A DNA stretch of 43,006 nt, taken from contig PJRA01000274.1 in the NCBI GenBank assembly GCA_016987375.1, forward strand, positions 1,074,354 through 1,117,359. The letters are read 5' to 3'. The notes beneath the pieces were generated by a model. That model saw only the letters and a list, made by a program, of their open reading frames with translations. It made no database searches and was not told the origin of the DNA. How positions within the stretch are numbered: the stretch's first letter is position 1; every line of letters starts with the position of its first letter. This stretch comes from Brachionus koreanus. Taxonomy: Eukaryota; Rotifera; Eurotatoria; Ploima; Brachionidae. The translations under genes were made by a program, and so were the position numbers. Below, one piece after another: positions 1 through 9,938 of this stretch.

Positions 1-428
1 TTTATTATTTTACCCCCTTTTATACACATAAAAACAATCTTTGTGTTAACAAATAAAAAAATTTCTAAACTTTTGCAACATACTGTATAATAGATTATCA
101 GCATATTTATAATCTTTTTTGATAAATAAATTTAAGTATTTGTGTCATTCACAGAATAATTTTTTTAATATTTTTATGGTATTTATCTTGATCCATTTTT
201 TCATTGTTTTTCATGCAAAAATTATTTTTATTTGAGTCAAAATTATTTAATTTTAAAAAAAAAGTCTACTTAAAATCAGAATTAATTTTATTTCAAGTAT
301 CAAGAAATTGTTCAATTAGAAAGTTTGACGCCGTTTATTAATTAATTAGCTTTAAAAAACTTATAAAAAATCAAAATTTTACATTTTATTGATAACATTT
401 TTTTACGGGCTATGAGTTAATGATAAAT
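1..428. other. AT-rich 3' flank, no gene seen
   Basis: Very A+T-rich sequence downstream of the first receptor gene. No open frame with coding character is visible on either strand. It holds that gene's 3' untranslated region, including an AATAAA signal. Confidence 0.6.
385..390 (-). terminator. Polyadenylation signal of alpha-type receptor gene
   Basis: AATAAA read on the minus strand, about 40 bases past the stop codon of the receptor gene at 429-2575. The position is typical of animal 3' ends. Confidence 0.5.
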
Positions 429-2575
429 TTACCTAGGAAACATTAATATAAATGAAACAATAATGGCAATAATATAAATATAAAATAAAGTTCTGTCCAA
501 AACTAATGCTACTTGTTTCCATTCATTTGTTTGCTTTGTTTTAGCATCTGTATTCTCTAATTTTTTGCGGGTGTGTCTTAGGTAATCACGAATCTCTTTG
601 ATATCATTTTCTATTAAGTTAAAGCTCAAATTTAAATCGTTAGTAAGATGATTGTTATGTTGATTAGGATTCATTGGATTAAAAATCTGATAATTCTGAT
701 TTGAAGGATATTTAGACCCTTGTGATGGCAATGTTTGATACATTGGAGGACTATTGAACATTTGTTGACCAAGTACTTCACATTGTCCCATACCATAATA
801 ATTTGGCTTATTATTTGGATCATTTGAATATGTTTTGGAGCTACTTATTTCTTCATTTCCATTTAGGGCAGTACAACTTTGACTATTCAATTGAGCTTGA
901 TTGCTCAGGGTTTGATATACTGAAAGTTTATTTACATGATGTAAAAGATTTCCATTCGATTGATTGCTTGTATTATTTACTGAAGTAATAATTGTTGCAG
1001 GACATTCCATTTTACGAGACTTTTTAACCGGGGCAGGAGGCAAAGCTGGTGGAGTAACCATACAAAATATTCGAGCTAAAAATTCCAAGAAAATTTTTCT
1101 AATAAGAAATGGCACATGACCCTGTCCACGAAAAAATATGTGAACTACAGCTGTACATGAACAAGTACTAGTTGCTATCATTACCATATTCAGACAGTAA
1201 TAAGCACCGATCACTGGTATGTTGTCACTTGCTGATGGTACATTTTTAGACAAAAGAAGCAGCAATACAAAAAATGAGGTAAATATGTTCATGCCGAGGA
1301 CCATTTTTGCTGGAGACTCTGGTGGAAGCCAAAATAAAATCTAAAAAGTTTTTTGATTAGATTAAAAAAGCTAAATATTAAAATATTATTTATTATCTTA
1401 CTGTTGTCAAACATGATAAGAGGACACAAGGTAATACTAGAATATAGTTGTAAAAACCACCTTTTCGTTTCATTTTTAGATAAAAAGTTCTTCAAATTTA
1501 GAATGAATTAGGTAAAATTTAAGAAATTTTAAAAAATGTTACATGTCTGGAAAAATTTCTTTACAACATTCATATTTAACCTCATTTCGAATTCCTTTTG
1601 CTGAAATAATATCCCATTCATTTGATTGTGTATATTGATTTCTATTTATTTCTTCCAATCCTTCATAAAATTTGATATCAATCGAATCTCCATTATAAGT
1701 CCAACTTCCTTTTTTTAAAATAATTTTTTTTTCATTTTTATGTCTAATGATTAGAAATACCAAATTTCATAGAACAATTTTGTTGATCATAAGGAAATTT
1801 TTGTATATTTATTTGACATGTTGATTTGAAAATACTTGGAGGACGCCATGTAACAGTGCCATCATATTTGACTGTTGCCATTACTTCCCGTTTTTCCTCA
1901 AGACGAGTGTCAGCGTAGTTATAAAGTACAATATCTAAAATCAAAATTAAATATCAAATAATAAAGAAATAAATTTTCAAATAACCTGGAGTCCAAATAC
2001 GCTGAACGGGTAATCGTATATCATAGACATTACCATATTGAGATTTATTCCATTTTAATTCATTATCCTTCCATTGCTGAAAAAAGGAACAAAAATTAGG
2101 AGTCAAAATAAGCTTAAAAATAGCTTACATAAACTGAATGAACATTGGTCACTAGAACTTGATTTTTTTCATCCTAATCAATTAAATAATTAATTAAAAA
2201 AAGGATAATTCTAATTAATTCTAAAATATATACTAAATCAATTAATTGAATAAGATAGACCCCAAAATAAACAACGACTTTTTCACTCATGTTATTTACT
2301 GGTCTTCCAAATTTTACTTGGTAATTTTTTAACAAGTCATCAATTAACCGTTTTTCATTGTTCAATTTAATAGGACCCGTTGAGTTAGAGATTATCGAAT
2401 TGACTGACTCAAAATTTTTCAAAAGAATAAAAGCAGTAAGAGCTTAAAAAAAAATTTAATAGTAATCAATGTTTACAAGTCGAATTTCCGGCAATAAATA
2501 AAATTAAAACCAATTCACCGGATAAATCAATTTTTTACTTGATATCCAGACAAAACTGGTCAACTGAGAAAGCAT
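429..2575 (-). CDS. Nicotinic acetylcholine receptor subunit, alpha type, with anion-channel-like pore
   Basis: Ligand-gated ion channel subunit of the plasma membrane, about 573 aa. Exons: 2575-2539, 2442-2234, 2173-2129, 2076-1986, 1934-1761, 1708-1543, 1489-1402, 1340-429; all introns are GT-AG and phases agree. Order: signal peptide (first ~28 aa), extracellular domain with the Cys-loop (C167 and C181, 13 residues between), loop A (WTPDIVLYN), loop B Trp188, loop C with vicinal C233-C234 preceded by Tyr231, then M1, M2, M3, a long Asn/Gln-rich cytoplasmic loop, amphipathic helix and M4. The vicinal cysteines make it alpha type. Odd points: the loop-D Trp of NVW is His, and the residues before M2 are Pro280-Ala281-Lys282, not Gly-Glu-Lys, as in anion-selective Cys-loop channels. 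The first exon is inferred from a matching splice donor and hydrophobic continuation, so the start is less certain than the rest. Confidence 0.88.
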
Positions 2576-3892
2576 TTTATTGATTTTTCACTGCTTTAAA
2601 AAATTTAACCGATCTTTTGACTTAATAAAAATTCATTTGAATATTCCCTTGACTTTTAAATCTAAATAAACTAAAAATTAATTCATTGAAATATTTTTTT
2701 TAGCGAGGAAAAAATATATTATTCAATTGAGAAATTCAATTTTCAAAAGTATATTTAATTAAATAATAAATAAAATTCGTTCAAAATAAATTAAAAATTT
2801 TTCCATTATCATCTTTTATTATAAATTTAATAATTTATTTTACCTTTTTCAGATAATTGAGATTTGAAAGGGTTCGACCAGGACATGGGCTGGTTTAATA
2901 ATTAAATTGATTTTTGTTCTAAAAATTAAATTAAACTCTGCAAAAAAAAAATTAATTCAATAAATTTAAAAGACATTTAAAACTAAAAAAATTGGCTTTT
3001 TTTTATCTTAGAAAAAAACTATAGAAACTCTTTTTTTTTGTATTTTTATTAACATTTATTTTTATATCATTTTTTTTCAACTTTAAAATTTATTTTAATC
3101 CTTTTATGAACTTATTACAGTTGGCTGAAAGGAAGGACTAAGTTCCATTCCAAACTGCCAGGGTTTATAACCCAAACTATATTTTTAATAAATAATAAAT
3201 AAAAGACATTTAATTCTTAATTCAAAGAGAAAAATGATCAAATAACGTTCATAAGATATTTTTGGTTAAATGCGTAAAAAAAGGAAAAAAATTAAATAAG
3301 AACTAGCGAAAAGTTTTCTAAACTTCAAAAAAAACTGATTTAGCATCCAATTTAAAGAATGTTAAAAATTATTAAATTTTCAAATTTTCTGACATGGCTT
3401 TTTTATTTGAGAGTTAATTGCTTATTAAAAAAAAATGAATTTCCAGCCAAAATTAACCAAACTATAAGTTCCTGTTACTAGTTTATTTTTAATGTTGAAT
3501 TATAGTTTTTATTAACAAATTCTCTTTAGCAAAATCAATAATATTTTTTATTCATTTTTAATAAAACATTGCCTTTCATCTGAGGCTTTTGAAATTTTCT
3601 TTTATTGTTTCATTAGTTATAGTTGTAGTTTTAGCTTCGCTTAATATCGTTTGCTTCAAGTACTTTATATCTCATTATCATAACTAAAAACCTAATTTAT
3701 CTTCCGACAATGACAATTATTAATTCAAAGATGGGCCTCACGAAAAATTTGTCTAATTCAAGCATACCCTCGCGGGAATACGGTTTGTTAGCAATAAAGT
3801 GCTCTTTTTTGCTTTCAGAGTTTACCTCAAATTCTAATTAATTCTAAGTAACTACTAGAAAAAAGCTGTATTCCCGCTTAAAATATTGTTTA

Positions 3893-3932
3893 AATGTATG
3901 AGGCGATGCTTCTGCACAATATCTCATACATT
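3893..3932. repeat. 10-bp perfect hairpin, 20-base loop
   Basis: AATGTATGAG at 3893-3902 is the exact reverse complement of 3923-3932. The loop is less AT-rich than the surroundings. It could be a mobile-element remnant or a structured RNA; nothing identifies it further. Confidence 0.4.
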
Positions 3933-6900
3933 GGAAAATGTATAATCTAATTAAATATGAGGTAACGTCTATAGTAAGAAGGCATTAAAATTAAATTAGT
4001 CTTATTTTGAGTCTAGATGTGTATAAATTTTTTTAAATTATTTAAGAGATTATAGGGAGAAGAGACAAAAAAAATTAAAATTAATCAAAAATAATTAGTG
4101 TGCCTACACATAAAATAACAAGGAGTTTGATAAACAGCAGCTCGTGAGAATAAAAGTATAAGTTGAAATAATCTTTAAATAAATATTATAAAATAAATCA
4201 GTTTCCGTTTCTAATGGAAATAGAAATTTATATACAATTTTTAATTTTGTTCTTGACTAAAGTTAGTTAGCTAAATCGATATGAATTTATTTGACTTAGC
4301 TTTATAAGTATTGCGGAAGATTGAGAAAAATTGAAATGCTAGGATATGAAAATTATAATTGCCCACTAATAAGAAAAAAAATTGGCATCGTTTATTTTGA
4401 AGAGATTTATTTAGAACTCTGTCAAAAAATATCCTTTTTTCTGTTCTTATATTTCAAATAGAAAATTAATTGCATTCTGTAGTAAAATTGATCTGATGAA
4501 TTTATTAGACGTCATTGGTTCTACATTTCTTTAATTCAAAAAAACAAATTATAAATTATTTAAGATTTAGGAAAATTAATATTGCCTAACCTGCTGGGAG
4601 TCGTACTTTTGCTTAAAGTCTTTTATTCTATAATATGAAAAAAAATAAAACAATCAATCTTTTTTTGACTGTATTCATTTTTAGTATAAAATTTTTCTCT
4701 TAGTAATTGAATCTAATCGAAAAATTCATTTGACAGTGAAATAATTTTACATACAATTTTTTTCTATATTTCACTTGGAAGCTAAATAATTTGCACAGAA
4801 AACTGTAAAAAATTGGCTTAATTAAGCAAATTTGCCGGGATGTCATGCAATAAATTTCTTCATAGTTTCTATTAGAAAATAATTATAACTATTTTTTTGT
4901 TAAATTTATCACCCATATCATGCATCACTTAAAAAAATCTAAATTTCAATTTTTGCTTGTTATTTTAATTCTTATTAAAAGTTATTTTATATTGACAACA
5001 ATCAATAATTTTCTTGTTAATCAGCATCAAACAGCAAGAGAACAAAAAAAGAAAAAATAAAAGAAATGAATATGGATTCGAAAAAACTATTGAAAATCGA
5101 GGTAAATAAAAGCACTTGTTTAACAAATGCATAAATAAACAAAATAAAGATCTAAATAAAATTAAAATTTTCTTTTCAGTTTTTATTATTAAGAATAGTT
5201 TTTATTGAACTCATTAATTGGAAATTTTCTATTTCTTTTTATTCCAGCTCTTGCTCTCTAGTTCTGTAAAAATGCCTCAATAATATTTTATACTAATTGA
5301 TTTTGAAAGAAATGGGAAAATTCACTAACAAGTGAGTTGAGCGATTTGAAACTTTATTTTTCAGCTTAAAGCCATTCCTTTTTATTATTTTAACAAACAG
5401 TAGCATGTATTTATTAATAAAATCGATAGTTTAAAGGTGGCTTATCTTAATACATAAAACTAAATTTACAAAAAAAAAACATTTAAACTCAACTTTGAAA
5501 GAAATTTAGTCTATTTGACATTTAATTAAGATAATTTTATTTAAATTTGTATACTTGGGATTCATAGTTAATAAATTTTGGAGTTTTTTTGTTGATTTTT
5601 ATTGTAAATATTCAATCAATTGATAATTAATATTTCCCTGTACTTAAATTATAAATATTATGTTTTAATTTATATTCATTTATTTCATTATGAAATTTTA
5701 AAAGATGTACGTCTCTTTGAGAATTCAAGTAATCAATTTGCTAACACAACAAAATTCATTTATTAAAAATTAAAATAAAGTAATGTCTATACTCCAAAAA
5801 AATTCATATCAAATTTCCTACTTTCTTCTAAGAGCATAGACTTTTGCTAGGTGCAAAAAGCATATTGAATATCAAAGTCATTAAAAAAATGTTTAAGGCT
5901 TAACGTTTTGTAATGTAAGATAATAATTACAGTTTTTTTGTATATTTAAATCCTAAATCTTAAAGAAATTTTATCTTTGCACTTTTTTTACTTTTATTTA
6001 ATTTAGACATAGTTTTCAAACTCAAAATTAGGCAAATGTTATTAATTAAAAATAAAAACAGATTCTCTTAAATTTCGTTTACAAATCAATTATCAGCTAT
6101 TCAAAGTTCTCTAAAGACAAAGCCAAATAAAAAAATTAAAATTTTACTTTTTTGTTTCTCTTAGAGAAAAAATAATTATACATGTACCTTTATAATGAAA
6201 TTAAGATTAAAAATAAACAAAATCAACAACTGTTAAATTTTATCATGGTAATATAACTTTAGTGATTAATTAGACAATTGCTTGTCAGTGGTTTGAAATT
6301 TTCATAGAACTTTTGGCTAGAAATTAAAACATATTATAAATCATTTTTAAGATAGTGAAAAAAAGAAACAAATAACAAGAAATATTGATTCAAAATTTTA
6401 AAAATATTGAAATTTTTGTATAAATAACGCTAATTATTAGCTTTTTAAATTCTTTTGGTATTTAATGATAGAAAAGAAAACATCAAAAGACTCTGATTGA
6501 GTCTTTAGTCAAAAACTATAATTTACTCAGTAAAAGTCAATCAAAAATCTCTGAAAATCTTTTCGATATAAAGCTTTGAGCGTTGATATTCATTCATCTT
6601 AGAGAAAAACGAAATATATACATAATTTAGAGATAACCTTTGATTTAAAATGTTTCTTCATTTAGAATAGAGAAAAATAATAAACTAGTGGTACAGATGA
6701 ATTAAAGAGCTTATGGTTAGATTTGATTAATTAGATTTAAAATATATATTTGGTTGTAACAAAAAAAGAGTGAATTAATTTTTTCATGAGAGACGGCTTC
6801 TTGAGGAATTGAAATTAATCTCTGTATGTTTGAAAAGAAAGCAAAAATTATTTTACAAACTTAATGAAAAATAAAAACAGATTAAACGGTTTTAGTTAAT

Positions 6901-7061
6901 TCCATATTAATAATCTAATTAAACAATATTTCCAATTAATATTTTACATAAAGTTTCTTTTAAATTTACTATTTAAATAGAAAATTTCAGAAAATTAAAT
7001 TCTAACCCGAAAAACTGTTTATTAAACGATGCTAATGTAACATTGCAGTGGTCATTACTTT

Positions 7062-7094
<33 letters not shown>
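7062..7094. repeat. (TAG)11 microsatellite
   Basis: Eleven uninterrupted TAG units. On the minus strand they form the 3' tail of the LINE remnant described for 7062-7330. Confidence 0.95.
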
Positions 7095-7095
<1 letters not shown>

Positions 7096-7330
7096 TTGGA
7101 TTTTAGTTGGCTACCCTGCGAGTGTGTTGACAAGGCGTACTAAGACAGCTTATGTAATTGATTACTGCTCATTCAGCAATCAATACCTGTTTTAAAGCTG
7201 ATAACATTATGGGCTTCAAATAATTGATTTGGTAGTGGTTCTATCGAAGAAAAAGTTATCTCTATATTGGAATCTATGGATGTGCGAAATATCTTGATGA
7301 TATTTAAAGCTGTGACGCATATGGTTTGTT
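7062..7330 (-). mobile_element. 3' end of a decayed non-LTR retrotransposon (LINE)
   Basis: On the minus strand, 7241-7173 reads EPLPNQLFEAHNVISFKTGIDC followed by a stop. This matches the C-terminal signature of many jockey/CR1/L2-type reverse transcriptase ORFs, a WNxLP block followed by a V/I-NxFKxxLD block. About 80 bases of untranslated sequence follow, then a (CTA)11 microsatellite (TAG on plus, 7062-7094), the usual simple-repeat 3' tail of such elements. Sequence upstream in the frame is degraded. The GC content is visibly higher than in neighbouring DNA. The family assignment is by motif only. Confidence 0.6.
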
Positions 7331-7938
7331 ACTAATTTTAAATTAAAATTGAAAGAATGTAAAATGAAGAAGCAAAATTAATTTATTTCAAAAGATAATT
7401 TAAAAATAATCTATTAATCAAAATTTTTTAAAAAAAATTTTAAATGAATTTAGAAGCTTTGATCACTTTTGAAACCAAAACAAAAAGTAAACATTATTTA
7501 ATCAAAGAGAAACAACTAAATTCATGATATTGACATTAAATAAAAAATTCAAAAAATATGCCATTATTAGTTAAAATTGAATTTTAAAAATTAACATTGG
7601 TAAAAACAACAGAAAAAGAAATTAAATAATTCATCGATTTATTTAAATATATTTTTTAATTTTTTTTTATTTAATAATTTTATTTTATAAAGGAAAAAAG
7701 AAATTTTATTTAAAAAGAATATTACTAAATCTGACAAATAGCTTTTTTTTTTGTTTAAAAAAATAACCCATTTATTTAAAAAAAAATTAAATGGATTTAA
7801 GAAAAATAATTTATTCTATGAATTTTTATGAAGATTTTGAAAATTTTTCAATTAAATCAAATTTAAAATAAACAATTTTAACAATTGAAATTTTATTATT
7901 AATATGTACAAAATTCTTAATTTTGTCTTTTAAAAAAA

Positions 7939-7944
7939 TTTATT
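7939..7944 (-). terminator. Polyadenylation signal of non-alpha receptor gene
   Basis: AATAAA on the minus strand about 20 bases past the stop of the receptor gene at 7965-9938. Confidence 0.5.
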
Positions 7945-7964
7945 TCGATTAAACTTAAAATTTT

Positions 7965-9938
7965 TCAGAAGAATATCAAAGTATTCGTCGATTCATCGTT
8001 GTTTTTGGCATAGTTTTTTGTCGATCCAGTAACCTTACCAACCAAATTATTTACCGTATTGATTATTGTTTCTGTTTTAATTTCGGTTTGCGATTTCGGT
8101 AAAGCATTTTTTGGAAATAAGAGAAAAATTGTCAAAACAGTAATAACTAGATAGATATAGAAAAAAGTTCTGTCAAGCACCAAAGCAACTTGTTTCCAAT
8201 CTCCAGCTACTTTTTGCTTCAATTCTTTTGTCTCCAGTTTTTTTCTAGTATCTCGTAAATAATCACGAATTTCTTTGATGTCATGCTCTAAATTGTTCAA
8301 ATATGCTAATTCGGCAAGAATGGCTTGTTGTTGTGAACAGTACGAGCAGAAAGAGCAAAAACAATTCGGCTTACCCATATTTAAAGACATATTTGATTGC
8401 CTACAATTTTGGTTGAATGGTTGGCCAGCGTTAAATGAGCCATTTAATGAAGGATTAGATTTAACAAAATTGTCAAAACCAGCTTTCAGTACATTTTCCC
8501 GATAGGTCTTGAATCGTTCTTTGAGAAGTTCAAATTTTTCAAATTTGTCGGCATTAGGAACATTTTTGCTTCCTTGCAAAAGCCCACTAGAAAGTAAACT
8601 GCGCTGACTAATTGTTTGATTTGATTTATTTTGCTGCATGCAATACAACCTTGGTAGCCACTCGAGAAAAATCTTAAATTGAGATAAAAAAATACAAAAA
8701 TTTTTTAACATATTTTTTTTTTACTTTTCTAAAAATAAATGGCATCTTACAAAATGTATCAGCTCGGAAGTATATATGAACTACTATGGTACATAAAAAA
8801 CTCGACAATGCAATCATAATCATGTTTAAACAATAGTAAATGCCTAAAAATGAAAAAAAAATAGATTAAAATATTAGTTAAGTATTTAAGATAGTTTTAC
8901 CTATATAGGGTACCTCGTTGGTTGAAGTTGGTACAAGTTCAGCGAGTAAAAGTAACAATAGAAAAAAACCACTAAACACATTCATTCCGAGCAAAAGTTT
9001 AGACGGTGTTTCTGGAGGTAGCCAAAAAACAACCATAGTCAAAAAAGCTAGCAGAATACATGGAAATATCAACAAGTATGTATAAAAGCCGGGATTTCGG
9101 TGCAAAATTAGATAAAATGTGAGAACAGTGAAATTTTTGTTATCTATAGATCTAAAAGTTCGTTCACCAAAGCTTTGTTCCTTGTCAATTTGCCATTCTT
9201 TGCTACTTTCATAATCACTAAGATCGATTTTGTCCATGCCATCATAAAAATCCAAATCTATAAGAGTTCGGTCGTAGCTCCAAGAACCGAATGAAAGTGA
9301 GCAATTTTGCTGGTCAAATGGAAAATTTTTCAAATCAATATTGCATGTGCTACTAAACAAAGATCGTGGAATCCAGAGAATTTCACCATTTGAATAAATA
9401 ACGAGCAAAGCATCGCGCTTATTTTCCAAACGATCATCTGCACTGTTCAATAAGACTATGTCATGTTCGAAAGCAAATGATGCCGGTATTCGGATGGAGC
9501 TCAAACCATTGTAATGATCAGGATCCCAAGTTAAATAAGGATCACTCCAGTGAAAGTTGTTCCAAACATTTGTGACCATAGTCTGATCAATTGCATCCTA
9601 ATTTTAGTTTTTTTTAAAAAATTGATTTTTTTCCAACTTTGATTAAATTTACCAATTTAACTATTTGAATTAATTGAACTCTTAATTTTATTATTACTGG
9701 TCCTTCGGTATCGTTGATTAAAGGTCGGCCAAATTTTTGTGGATAATTTTCTGTCAATTTTTTAATTAGTAATTTTTCATTATTTAGTCTGACTTTGTCC
9801 ACAGATGCCTCTACTACCACTACTGGTACTTAAGCAATAAATAAAATTTATTTATTTTAATAGATGTTTTAAAGATAAAAACTTACGGAATATGTAAATG
9901 AGCACAAAAACTGAGTTTATAAATTGCATGTAAAACAT
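7965..9938 (-). CDS. Nicotinic-type Cys-loop receptor subunit, non-alpha, with anion-channel-like pore
   Basis: Plasma-membrane ligand-gated channel subunit, about 583 aa. Exons: 9938-9887, 9828-9653, 9597-8901, 8843-8725, 8672-7965, all GT-AG with consistent phases. It has a clear signal peptide (starts MFYMQF, cleavage near residue 25), loop-D Trp88, Cys-loop C161 and C175 (13 residues between), loop-B Trp182, M1-M3, a cytoplasmic loop, a helix with KEIRDYL and M4. Odd points: there is no vicinal Cys pair in loop C, loop A has IVLLN where agonist-binding subunits have a Tyr, and P274-S275-K276 precedes M2 in place of Gly-Glu-Lys. It is therefore a complementary-face subunit, probably working only in heteromers. 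It shares its first two intron positions with the receptor at 429-2575 but lacks that gene's other introns, so the two are old paralogues. Confidence 0.9.

Larger units (their letters stand above)
2576..7964. other. 5.4 kb AT-rich intergenic region
   Basis: No gene with convincing codon structure is seen. It contains a LINE 3' remnant with a (TAG)11 tail near 7062-7330, a 10-bp perfect hairpin at 3893-3932, an inverted repeat at 3772-3877, and short GC-richer islands (2844-3177 minus, 5066-5283 plus) that have splice-like edges but no recognised product. The promoter of the gene at 429-2575 should lie just above 2576; no clear TATA box stands out in such AT-rich DNA. Confidence 0.6.

Noticed and set aside
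803..988. Plus-strand open frame over the first receptor gene
   Set aside because: It lies antisense to the Asn/Gln-rich cytoplasmic loop of the receptor and has no coding character of its own.
2866..2890. GGTTCGACC word resembling a tRNA B box
   Set aside because: The flanking bases do not form a T-arm and no matching acceptor stem or A box is present.
8275..8505. Plus-strand open frame over the second receptor gene
   Set aside because: It is antisense to the well-supported last receptor exon.
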